DNA of 34,695 nt, taken from the NCBI GenBank assembly GCA_017994835.1, contig JAGOKC010000017.1, forward strand, positions 1 through 34,695, written 5' to 3'. Source of the DNA: Aquabacterium sp. GTDB taxonomy: Bacteria > Pseudomonadota > Gammaproteobacteria > Burkholderiales > Burkholderiaceae_C. A program made the translations under genes and the position numbers. Below the pieces are notes generated by a model. It made no database searches. It was not told where the DNA came from and saw only the letters and a program-made list of their open reading frames with translations. Each line of letters begins with the position of its first letter. The stretch's first letter is position 1. Of the stretch, positions 24,567-32,708 are shown piece after piece.

Positions 24567-25735
24567 GGCCACATTTTAGGGGCGGAGGCGGTGCGCCCCT
24601 CGCGGCCGGTCAATCGCATCAACAACCAGCCCAACGCCACGTAGGGCCACAGGATGCCAAACCAGCGTGACAGGCCATGAAAGCGGATGAACCGCCCTTG
24701 CTCCCAGGCTTGCAGGGTCTGAGCGTAATAGGGGTCGAGGGGGGCCTGATGAATCAAACCAATCAGCGCCAGCAGCACGGCCACGCCGAGCGCCGCGCAG
24801 GTGGTGCGGGTACGCTGAATCAGCAGCATGCCTCCGGTCGCCCCCACCAGCAAGCCCACGCTGCCAGACAGGGTCACCCAGCTGAAGGCATGTGGCGGCC
24901 CGAAGTTCAAGGCGGCGGACAGGACACTGGCCCCGATGCCCGATAGCACCAGGGTCGTCCACAGCACGAAACGCGGCCGGGGTGAGCGGGCCACGGCAAA
25001 CGCCAGGCACAGCGGTGCCAGCATCCCGGCGGCAACCGTGAGCGCCTCGACGGGCGCAGCCCAGCGCTCACCGATCCCAGGCATGTGCAAGCTGGACCAC
25101 AGACTGAGCGGGTCGTCGGGCAGCAACCAGGCTTGCAAGGGCGTGTCCGCCATCCATTCCACCAGGGCCAGGCGCACATGCGGCCACAGTTGCCCCTCAC
25201 CCAGGGGCAAAGGAGGCGGAAACAGCAAACCCAAGGGCCACAACCACAACAGCACCAGGCCCATGCCGGCCTGCGGAATGAACCAGCGCTGACGCAACCG
25301 GTGCCAACCGTCCACCAACCCCAGCGCATGCACGGTCACGGCCGCCAGCGCACCCCAGGCCGCCCCCAGGGTGTTGAGCAACCAGTCCGTGATGGAGGGC
25401 ACCCGGTTGGGCAGGGCGAACTGCGCCAGTTCCAGCCCATACGACAGGCCCGATGCGGGCAACAAGGTGAGGAAAACCGCCCACAAGGCGGTGCGCCCGC
25501 TGCGCAGGTGTGCCAGGCAAAGGATCAAACCCAGGGGCAGGTAGCCCAGGATGTTGCCCACCAGATCGTTGGTGACCTCATGGCGGTGCTTGGGCAGCAA
25601 CCAGGCGAAACCGTGGCGGTCAGGCCACTGCCAATCGGTGAGCGGGTGCAAGGTGGCATACACCACCAAGGCCACCGCCACCCAGGCCAGCGGCCAGGCG
25701 GCGCTGCGATGCTCGGGAATGGCGGAGCGAGACAC
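24563..25735 (-). CDS. VanZ-like family integral membrane protein
   Basis: A 390-residue polytopic membrane protein. The N-terminal third is VanZ-like: HEVTNDLVGNILGYLPLG, then YGLELAQFALPNRVPS and DWLLNTLGAAWGAL. The remainder contains several more hydrophobic helices without a recognisable domain. VanZ proteins confer low-level teicoplanin resistance in enterococci, but most bacterial homologues have unknown roles and no resistance function should be assumed. The GTG at 25735 is preferred because it lies 16 bp after the hemJ stop; the in-frame extension to 25798 would overlap hemJ by 47 bp. The stop overlaps the ferredoxin start (ATGA). Confidence 0.8.
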   Translation of the reverse strand: MSRSAIPEHRSAAWPLAWVAVALVVYATLHPLTDWQWPDRHGFAWLLPKHRHEVTNDLVGNILGYLPLGLILCLAHLRSGRTALWAVFLTLLPASGLSYGLELAQFALPNRVPSITDWLLNTLGAAWGALAAVTVHALGLVDGWHRLRQRWFIPQAGMGLVLLWLWPLGLLFPPPLPLGEGQLWPHVRLALVEWMADTPLQAWLLPDDPLSLWSSLHMPGIGERWAAPVEALTVAAGMLAPLCLAFAVARSPRPRFVLWTTLVLSGIGASVLSAALNFGPPHAFSWVTLSGSVGLLVGATGGMLLIQRTRTTCAALGVAVLLALIGLIHQAPLDPYYAQTLQAWEQGRFIRFHGLSRWFGILWPYVALGWLLMRLTGREGRTASAPKMWP

Positions 25736-25751
25736 GGCTGCGCCCCGGCGT

Positions 25752-26198
25752 TCAGCCAGCCATGGGCTTGAAAACCACCAGGATGACGATGGCGGCAAAC
25801 ATCAGCACCGACACCTCATTGAAGACCCGGAACCAGACGTGCGAGCGACGGTTGTGCAGGCTCTCGAACGTGATCAGGAACTTGCGGCAGAGCAGGTGGT
25901 ACGCAATCACCACAGCCACCAGCAAAAGTTTGATGTGCATCCAGATCTCTCCGGAGCCACGGCCAATCTTGAAGTGCTCCCACATGAACAAGCCCAGCAC
26001 CAGCGCAGGCACCATCAAGATCGTGCTGAAGCTGTAGAGCTTGCGGCCCATGATGAGCAGGCGCTCGCGCTCGGCATGGCTGTCAGCCGGCACCATGGCC
26101 AGGTTAACGAAGATGCGCGGCATGTAGAACAGGCCGGCAAACCAGGCGGCCACGAAGATGATGTGGAGGGCTTTGGCCCACAGATAGACGTTGCTCAT
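25752..26198 (-). CDS. hemJ: Protoporphyrinogen IX oxidase HemJ (CopD-like family)
   Basis: A 148-residue membrane protein with four predicted helices. LWAKALHIIFVAAWFAGLFY at the N-terminus (H12 is the conserved haem-ligand candidate), KLLLVAVVIAYH in the third helix, and RVFNEVSVLMF with VVFKP at the C-terminus match the HemJ/UPF0093 family. HemJ oxidises protoporphyrinogen IX to protoporphyrin IX, the penultimate step of haem synthesis, in bacteria without HemY or HemG. Automatic annotation often calls such proteins CopD. Divergent placement next to hemB supports the haem role. It is the first gene of a long minus-strand run, and a terminated small transcript lies just upstream (26256-26369). 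Confidence 0.87.
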   Translation of the reverse strand: MSNVYLWAKALHIIFVAAWFAGLFYMPRIFVNLAMVPADSHAERERLLIMGRKLYSFSTILMVPALVLGLFMWEHFKIGRGSGEIWMHIKLLLVAVVIAYHLLCRKFLITFESLHNRRSHVWFRVFNEVSVLMFAAIVILVVFKPMAG

Positions 26199-26254
26199 GG
26201 CTTGGGATTATGGCCAACCCGCCCAAGAACAGACCGCAACAGGGCACGCGACAC

Positions 26255-26286
26255 AAAAAAAAAGAGCCCCGGCTAACGCCGGGGCT
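26255..26286 (-). terminator. Strong intrinsic terminator reading on the minus strand
   Basis: A 9-bp perfect GC-rich stem, AGCCCCGGC (26286-26278) with GCCGGGGCT (26273-26265), is closed by the loop GTTA and followed after one C by nine T residues (26263-26255) in minus-strand sense. On the plus strand no T-run follows, so it works in one direction only. It lies 57 bp upstream of the hemJ start and cannot serve hemB or hemJ as an end-of-gene terminator. It ends the candidate small RNA. Confidence 0.9.
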
Positions 26287-26369
26287 TGGAAAGCCTTCTC
26301 GCTGTCATCACGGTAAGGCACCTGCTCAGGGAGGAAAAGCAGGGAATGAAGCCTTGCGGCGTATCATTC
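26256..26369 (-). ncRNA. Candidate small structured RNA upstream of hemJ
   Basis: Minus-strand sequence from a perfect TATAAT (26382-26377) to the intrinsic terminator gives a transcript of about 114 nt. The predicted start, 7-8 nt after the -10 box, falls on G26369, the first base of stem-loop 1: GAATGA (26369-26364) pairs with TCATTC (26349-26344) around an inner GCC-GCAA-GGC hairpin with a GNRA tetraloop. Stem-loop 2 pairs CCTGCT (26343-26338) with AGCAGG (26326-26321) and exposes the CU-rich loop TTTCCTCCCTG, complementary to Shine-Dalgarno sequences. Stem-loop 3 pairs GCCTT (26319-26315) with AAGGC (26297-26293). The terminator hairpin is the fourth. No open reading frame of note lies within it. 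It could be a trans-acting sRNA or a terminated leader of hemJ. I cannot assign a known RNA family. Confidence 0.65.
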
Positions 26370-26376
26370 AAGCGCG

Positions 26377-26382
26377 ATTATA
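26377..26382 (-). promoter_or_regulatory. TATAAT -10 box for the candidate small RNA
   Basis: A perfect sigma-70 -10 hexamer on the minus strand. The expected -35 position (about 26400-26405) reads GGGACG, a poor match, so the promoter may depend on an activator or the call may be wrong. In the plus direction the same place offers no good -10 box for hemB. Confidence 0.5.
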
Positions 26383-26432
26383 GAGGGGATGCACAAGCCC
26401 GTCCCAGGGGCGCGCACCTGCGCAACACCCAC

Positions 26433-26454
26433 AAACCGGGATTTTTGCCGGTTT
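26433..26454 (+). other. Hairpin in the hemB upstream region
   Basis: AAACCGG (26433-26439) and CCGGTTT (26448-26454) form a perfect 7-bp stem around the 8-nt loop GATTTTTG, 34 bp before the hemB ATG. In plus-strand RNA it would be a leader hairpin if transcription starts upstream of it. No T-run follows. The role is unknown. Confidence 0.45.
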
Positions 26455-26476
26455 CGGGATGTCTGCCTCCCATTGA

Positions 26477-27496
<1,020 letters not shown>

Positions 27497-27525
27497 GATG
27501 CGCGTGACGTCATCCAGGGGTTTCC

Positions 27526-28755
27526 GTGCGTTTTTTCCTGATCCACGACAGCTTCACCGAACTGCCTGACTGGCCCGCCACCCTGCCCGCGCAGGGTTTT
27601 TTGTGGGTCACCTGCAGCCGCCGCGTGTTCGAGGTGCAGCTTGAACACGCGCAGCAACATCTGCATCGGCTGGCAGGCGGGGGGTTGGTGGACCTGCACA
27701 TCTCTGACCTGCTGAACCCGCAGTTGCCGTCGCAGTACGACTACACGTCGTGGTATGACCTGCTGGTGTTCCGCCGCTTGGCTGCCGGGCATGGCACAGA
27801 GCACATGTTCCTGGACGACGAGCGTGGCACGGCTTCCAGCGCCAGCCAGGCGCTGGCCGCCATCGACACCAGTCCGGTCAGCTTTGCGGTGTTCGACCGT
27901 GTGCTGCTGACGGTGCACCCGGCCGATTGTTCGGTGCGAGATTTTTTTCAGAACCGTCTGAGTCAACTGAGCCAGGGTGGCCCCACCTCGGTGCACAAGG
28001 CCAAGGAACCGTTTTCGGAAACCTCGGGGGCAGCCCGGGATGACGAAGAAGATCACATGGGGATCAGCCCCAGCCTGATCGAAGAACACCATCTGGCAGG
28101 ACTGGCCCACGGCCACCGTACCGAGGGCCGTGGGCCCTCACGCCTGCCACCCAGTCCAGCCGACCTGATGCTGCGCATCGTCAACCACATGGTGGACAGT
28201 TACCTGGACCTGCGTCGCTTGCTGACCCGCCAGCTGGGCTATCTGCAGCAGGACATGCTGCGCAGCAGCGGGCGCTTTCGCCACTGGCACGCCCTGCTGG
28301 CCTCGCGCAACACCCTGCACATGCTCGAAGACATCTGCGAAGACCAGCGCAGCGCCTTGCAAGAGTGGATCGACGCACTGGAGGACTGGCCCGTGCCGAC
28401 CGACCCGATGGACGCGCGCGAACGCGAGGTGCTGCGGGTGCGCTCACGCGACGTGCAGGAGCACATCGAGCGGGTGCTCAACCATGTGCGTCGGCTGGAG
28501 ACCTCGTCGGAAAGCGCGGTACAGATGCACTTTTCGCTGCAGGGCAGCCGCACCAACGCCATCATGCGGACCCTGACGGTGTTGACCGCCATCTTCCTGC
28601 CGCTCAACCTCATCACCGGGGTGTTCGGCATGAACTTTGACGCCCTGCCATTGATCCACTCCAGCGGTGGGTTCTGGTTGGCGTTTGGCCTGATGGCCCT
28701 GGTGGTGGTGACGCTGGTGTGGTGGTTCCGCCGCAATCGCTATCTGGGCGACTGA
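27526..28755 (+). CDS. corA: CorA-family magnesium/divalent cation transporter
   Basis: A 409-residue CorA-type channel. The long N-terminal cytoplasmic domain (about 1-340) ends in a helical stalk. Two C-terminal membrane helices follow, with the GMN selectivity motif G368-M-N370 at the end of the first (LITGVFGMNF) and a positively charged tail after the second (WWFRRNRYLGD). It imports Mg2+ (possibly Co2+ or Ni2+) as a pentamer. The GTG at 27526 is chosen because AGGGG precedes it closely and it gives MRFFLIHDSF, a usual N-terminus in this group. It is in line with hemB, whose product is Mg-dependent, but a functional link is only suggestive. Confidence 0.93.
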   Translation: MRFFLIHDSFTELPDWPATLPAQGFLWVTCSRRVFEVQLEHAQQHLHRLAGGGLVDLHISDLLNPQLPSQYDYTSWYDLLVFRRLAAGHGTEHMFLDDERGTASSASQALAAIDTSPVSFAVFDRVLLTVHPADCSVRDFFQNRLSQLSQGGPTSVHKAKEPFSETSGAARDDEEDHMGISPSLIEEHHLAGLAHGHRTEGRGPSRLPPSPADLMLRIVNHMVDSYLDLRRLLTRQLGYLQQDMLRSSGRFRHWHALLASRNTLHMLEDICEDQRSALQEWIDALEDWPVPTDPMDAREREVLRVRSRDVQEHIERVLNHVRRLETSSESAVQMHFSLQGSRTNAIMRTLTVLTAIFLPLNLITGVFGMNFDALPLIHSSGGFWLAFGLMALVVVTLVWWFRRNRYLGD

Positions 28756-28762
28756 GCCGGTT

Positions 28763-29557
28763 TCATGCCGTCCGCGAGCGCGCCAGCACCTCGCGCGCCA
28801 GGCACAGATCGTCCCAGGCCAAGGCTTTGTTGGCGGGTGAGCGCAACAGATTGGCCAGCGAGTACGTGACGATGACCGGCACGCCCTGCACCTCGTGCAC
28901 CCGCCCGCGCAGCTTGCCCAGGGGCTCGTTGGACTTGAGCAGGGATTGCACCGCGAGGCGCCCCATGGCGAGCACCACCCGAGGCTGAACCAGTGCCATC
29001 TGGCGCAGCAGATAAGGCTCGCACTGCGCCACCTCTGGCGGCAAAGGGTTGCGGTTGGCGGGCGGGCGACATTTGAGCGCGTTGGTCAGGAAAACCTGCT
29101 GCGCAGCCGGGGCTTCGGCGCGGGTGATGCCCACAGCTTCAAGCATGTGATCGAGCAGTTCGGCCGCGTCGCCAACGCAGGGTTCGCCCAGTTTGTCTTC
29201 CGAGTCGCCGGGGGCTTCGCCGACGATCATCCAGTCGGCTTCGATGTGGCCTGCGCCAAACACGCTTTGCATTCGCCCTTGCCCCAACGCACAAGCCTGA
29301 CACTGCGCCACCGCAGCGCGCAAGGCAGGCCAGTCCAGGACGTCCAGCCCCGCAGGGCGTGCGACCGCATGCGTCGGCGCGGGCGCTGCAGTGATCACAG
29401 GTACCGGCGCGGGCTTGGGCGGGGGCGCTGGTGCAGGCGCAGGCACGGGTGCATCCGCCAGCGCCGTTGGCACGTCCGGCACGGCAGGCATCACCGGCCA
29501 GAAGGCCGGAATGCCCATTTCGCGCAACATGGCGTGCTGGCGTTCAGTCCACCGCAT
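28763..29557 (-). CDS. Uracil-DNA glycosylase family 4-like protein with altered active site
   Basis: A 264-residue protein. An N-terminal part of about 30 residues, then a Pro/Ala-rich linker (about 36-62), precede a family 4 (4Fe-4S) uracil-DNA glycosylase domain. The four cluster cysteines are present: C86, C89, C163 and C179. GEAPGDSEDK (113-122) and TNALKCRPPANRNP match the family. Two usually conserved sites differ. The pocket Phe of GxPFVG is C127 (GEPCVGD), and the C-terminal HPAYLLR motif reads S233-L-A-N-L-L-R, without its His. The DNA was re-read and supports both. The enzyme may be inactive or have changed specificity. The ATG at 29557 overlaps the tsaB-rimI 3' end by 14 bp, so the genes are coupled. 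Confidence 0.85.
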   Translation of the reverse strand: MRWTERQHAMLREMGIPAFWPVMPAVPDVPTALADAPVPAPAPAPPPKPAPVPVITAAPAPTHAVARPAGLDVLDWPALRAAVAQCQACALGQGRMQSVFGAGHIEADWMIVGEAPGDSEDKLGEPCVGDAAELLDHMLEAVGITRAEAPAAQQVFLTNALKCRPPANRNPLPPEVAQCEPYLLRQMALVQPRVVLAMGRLAVQSLLKSNEPLGKLRGRVHEVQGVPVIVTYSLANLLRSPANKALAWDDLCLAREVLARSRTA

Positions 29558-30779
29558 GGGAGGGCCTTTCCAGCGGTATGTCGCGCCGCATCACCAGGGC
29601 GTCTTCCCGGCCATCCGGGGCCGGGTAGTAATCCGGGCGCCGTCCCACCTCAACGAAACCCTCGCGACGGTAGAGCGCATGCGCACGTTCGTTGCTGGGG
29701 CGCACTTCCAGCCACAGCATGCTGGCCTGACGTGCCTGGCAGCGGGCGTACAGCAAGGCCAGCATGGCCCGTGCCATGCCCTGGTTCTGCTGCGATCTGG
29801 CCACGGCAATGTTGAGCAGGTGCAGTTCATCGACCCCATCCATCGCCACACACACGGCCACAATGCGACCGCTGTCGGCCTCACAGCGCACACGGATCCA
29901 GTAACCCGACCGCAAGGACGAGCGGTAGTTGTCTTCGGTCCAGGCGTGTGTCGGGTGCAGGCAGGCCTGGCGCTCCATGTCGAGCACCGCCGGGATGTCG
30001 GCCGGTGTCATCAGGCGGTCGGTGAAACGGGGGGGCTGGGCCACGGCCCGGCGCTCGGCGGTGGTTTGCGCCACCTTGTCGCGCACGTAACGGGGCAGCG
30101 CCAAGGCCACATCCACCGTGTCACCGCGCGTCCAGGCACGTTGCGCGAGCGCTGCCAATGCCGCCCCGCGCGGCGCAGCAGATGGGCTCAAGGTGGTGGC
30201 CCCCAGCGGCCACAGGGCCGCAAAACGATCCGGGTAGGCCTGCAGGGCGTTGCCGCACAGACGCAGGTTCACGGCAGCCTGGGCATCATGGGCCCAACGG
30301 GCTTCGGGCTCGGTCAGCGGCCACAATTGCGCCGCGTGCGCCACCTGCCAGGCGGCACCATCCCAGGTGAATGCGCCCACATACATCTCGTCCATGCGCG
30401 CGTCCTGCAGCACCCACACGGTGTCACCGCAGGCGCACCCCTGGGGGGCTTGCTGGCGGGCGTCTTCGGCCACGGCCATGAGAGTGTCGAGCACAATCAC
30501 CGGACAGTCAGCACCCAGGGCAAGCCCCTGAGTGACCGAGCAGGCGGTGCGCAGGCCCGTGAACGCGCCAGGCCCACTGCCAAATGCGATGGCATCCAGA
30601 TCCGTCCACACCAAGCCGGCATCGCGCAGCAAGCCTTGCAGCGCAGGCAACAGCTGGGTGGAGGCCTGCGCTCCGCCAGGCAGATCAAGCGGCCGAACCG
30701 CCTCGCCCACGGCCAATGCGGCATGGACGCGGTCGGTGGCGGTATCAAGGGCAAGCAAAACAGGCACGGCAACAGACAT
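29544..30779 (-). CDS. tsaB-rimI: TsaB-RimI fusion: t6A factor plus ribosomal-protein acetyltransferase
   Basis: A 411-residue fusion. Residues 1 to about 235 are TsaB, the partner of TsaD in making threonylcarbamoyladenosine at tRNA position 37: VLLALDTATD, GPGAFTGLRTACSVTQGLAL (68-87) and LQDARMDEMYVGAF are the family segments. Residues about 252-405 are a GNAT acetyltransferase of RimI type: HLLNIAVARSQQNQGMARAM carries the acetyl-CoA loop, and WLEVRPSNERAHALYRREGF follows; RimI acetylates the N-terminus of ribosomal protein S18. The two genes are adjacent in many bacteria, and fusions occur in Burkholderiales. The ATG at 30779 (MSVAVPVLLALD) is preferred to an upstream in-frame start at 30824. 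The divergent dacB begins only 31 bp away. Confidence 0.92.
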   Translation of the reverse strand: MSVAVPVLLALDTATDRVHAALAVGEAVRPLDLPGGAQASTQLLPALQGLLRDAGLVWTDLDAIAFGSGPGAFTGLRTACSVTQGLALGADCPVIVLDTLMAVAEDARQQAPQGCACGDTVWVLQDARMDEMYVGAFTWDGAAWQVAHAAQLWPLTEPEARWAHDAQAAVNLRLCGNALQAYPDRFAALWPLGATTLSPSAAPRGAALAALAQRAWTRGDTVDVALALPRYVRDKVAQTTAERRAVAQPPRFTDRLMTPADIPAVLDMERQACLHPTHAWTEDNYRSSLRSGYWIRVRCEADSGRIVAVCVAMDGVDELHLLNIAVARSQQNQGMARAMLALLYARCQARQASMLWLEVRPSNERAHALYRREGFVEVGRRPDYYPAPDGREDALVMRRDIPLERPSHAVD

Positions 30780-30810
30780 GAACGCAAGTGTAGCGAGTGC
30801 GCTGCCTTCT

Positions 30811-32373
30811 ATGATGGCGAACATGCGCAGTTCGCGATTGTCCGCCTCTTCCCAAATCTCGCTTGCAGCCCGCTACAGATGGCGGTCACGGGGCTGCGGC
30901 CTGCTGCTGCTTGCGGGCACTGCATGCTGGGCGCAAAGCCCCGCCAACGACTTGCCGCCATCGCCCTTGCCGGCATCCGTGAAGTCGGCCTTGCAGGCCC
31001 AGGGTCTGCCCCCCGAGGCACTGTCTGTGTGGGTGGCCCCCGCTGAAGGCGGCTTGCCCCGCCTGCAGCACCTGAGCGAGACGTTGCGTCCCGCCGCCTC
31101 GGTGATGAAGCTCTTCACCACCGGCGCTGCGCTGCGCACCCTCGGACCGGCCTGGACCTGGCAGACCCACGTCGCACTGACCGGCACCTTGCAGGCAAAC
31201 GGCACCCTGAGCGGTTCGGTTCATGTGCGCGGCAGTGGCGACCCAAGCCTGCGCATGGAGCAGGTGTACCTGATGCTGTCGCGCTGGTGGGGGGCCGGAC
31301 TGCGTCACATTGAGGGCGACATCGTGCTCGATCGCCAGGCCTTCACGCTGCCCGCACACGACCCGTGGGCATTTGACGGCAAGGGGCTGCGCCCCTACAA
31401 CGCCGGGCCAGACGCCTTGCTGCTCAACCACCAGGCCGTCACGCTGCACCTGATGCCCGATGCCGCCCGCCCCGGACAGGTGAGGGTGGCGATCGAGCCC
31501 CCGCTGACCGGGGTGACGCTGGACGCCCAACTCACCCCCCAGCCCGACAGCGCCTGCGGCGACTGGCGTGAGGCGCTGGACCTGCAGATTCAACCTACCT
31601 CCGGCTGGCCTCGCCACGGCCTGTCGCCCTGGCGGGTGCGCGTGCGCGGCCCCTATCCCCTGAGCTGCGGCACGCAGACCTGGCCCGTGCTGTGGCCGAC
31701 CGACCATGGCGCAGATTACGCCGCCCGGTTGCTGACGCAGACCTGGACGCATCTGGGGGGCGAGTTGGGGGGGAGGGTGCGCTCGGGTGAGTGGCCCACC
31801 GATGCGCAGCCCTGGCAGACCTGGACCTCGCCCACACTGGCCGAGGTGGTGCGCGACATCAACAAGTTCAGCAACAACGTGATGGCGCGACAGCTGTTCC
31901 TGACCCTGGGCGGAGCAGGGACCGATGTCACCCAACCGCTGTCCGTCACACGTGCGCGTGAGTCGCTTGCCCACAGCGTGCGCGAGGCCACCGTCTCCCC
32001 GGACGCAGCCCTAGCCTGTGGTGCCATGCAATTGCAACTTGACAATGGTGCGGGCCTGTCTCGCACCGAAGGCAGCACCGCCCTATGCCTGGGTCGATGG
32101 TTGCAGGTGCTGTGGGCCAGCCCCGCCATGCCCGACCTGATAGCCTCCCTGCCGCTGAGCGGTGTGGATGGCACCATGCGGCGCTGGCAAGGTGCCGTCG
32201 GGCATGCGCGCATCAAAACCGGATCACTGGCGGGGGTGACCGCCGTGGCCGGCTATGTGGATGGCATCAGCGGCAAACGCCATGTGGTGGTCGGATTGCT
32301 TCAGCACCCACGCGCATCTGCAGCGCGCCCCGTGCTGGATGCGCTGCTGAACTGGACCCGGCAAGATCAATGA
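30811..32373 (+). CDS. dacB: D-alanyl-D-alanine carboxypeptidase/endopeptidase PBP4
   Basis: A 520-residue S13-family periplasmic peptidase that trims and cleaves cross-links in peptidoglycan. The signal peptide is about 1-42 (hydrophobic CGLLLLAGTACWAQS). The active-site motifs are intact: S97-V-M-K100 (PAASVMKLF), S354-N-N356 (INKFSNNVMARQ) and K469-T-G471 (RIKTGSLAG). The long region between the first two motifs holds the extra domains typical of PBP4 (RGSGDPSL, GDIVLDRQAF). Possible starts are the ATGs at 30811, 30814 and 30823; none has a clear Shine-Dalgarno. The stop overlaps the start of the SemiSWEET gene (ATGA). Confidence 0.93.
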   Translation: MMANMRSSRLSASSQISLAARYRWRSRGCGLLLLAGTACWAQSPANDLPPSPLPASVKSALQAQGLPPEALSVWVAPAEGGLPRLQHLSETLRPAASVMKLFTTGAALRTLGPAWTWQTHVALTGTLQANGTLSGSVHVRGSGDPSLRMEQVYLMLSRWWGAGLRHIEGDIVLDRQAFTLPAHDPWAFDGKGLRPYNAGPDALLLNHQAVTLHLMPDAARPGQVRVAIEPPLTGVTLDAQLTPQPDSACGDWREALDLQIQPTSGWPRHGLSPWRVRVRGPYPLSCGTQTWPVLWPTDHGADYAARLLTQTWTHLGGELGGRVRSGEWPTDAQPWQTWTSPTLAEVVRDINKFSNNVMARQLFLTLGGAGTDVTQPLSVTRARESLAHSVREATVSPDAALACGAMQLQLDNGAGLSRTEGSTALCLGRWLQVLWASPAMPDLIASLPLSGVDGTMRRWQGAVGHARIKTGSLAGVTAVAGYVDGISGKRHVVVGLLQHPRASAARPVLDALLNWTRQDQ

Positions 32374-32684
32374 ACGAAAGCAGTCCCTTTGTGAACGACC
32401 TTCAATCCCTGTTGCCCCTGTCCCCGGTGCTCATCGAGTGGCTGGGCGCATGCGCTGCCTTCCTCACCACCGGCTCCTTCATCCCGCAGGCCTGGCTGGT
32501 GTTCCGCACCCGCCAGGTCGAGGGCATCTCCGTCGGCATGTACAGCGCTTTCACGGCGGGCGTGGCGCTGTGGCTGCTCTACGGGATCGCGATGGGCTCC
32601 TGGTCCATCACCATCGCCAACACCATCACCCTGACCTTGGCGTCGGCCATTTTGGTGATGCGCCTGCGCTACCGCCAACGCTGA
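32370..32684 (+). CDS. SemiSWEET sugar transporter (PQ-loop family)
   Basis: A 104-residue inner-membrane protein with three helices (about 20-40, 52-72 and 77-97). P39-Q40 in TGSFIPQAW is the PQ motif of SemiSWEET/MtN3-like transporters, and RTRQVEGISVGMYS between the first two helices is also typical. Two copies dimerise to form one sugar (or small-solute) translocation path. The ATG at 32370 overlaps the dacB stop (ATGA), so it is translated with PBP4; whether this implies a cell-wall sugar substrate is unknown. Confidence 0.9.
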   Translation: MNESSPFVNDLQSLLPLSPVLIEWLGACAAFLTTGSFIPQAWLVFRTRQVEGISVGMYSAFTAGVALWLLYGIAMGSWSITIANTITLTLASAILVMRLRYRQR

Positions 32685-32708
32685 CGCGCGGCACGCAAGC
32701 TGCGGCGG

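Noticed and set aside
24563-25735. Glycopeptide resistance function for the VanZ-like protein
   Set aside because: Only the domain family is recognisable; there is no van cluster, and most homologues in Gram-negative bacteria are not resistance genes.
26377-26383. ATTATA/TTATAG on the plus strand as a -10 box for hemB with TTGCGG at 26354
   Set aside because: Both hexamers are poor matches in the plus direction; the good TATAAT reads on the minus strand.
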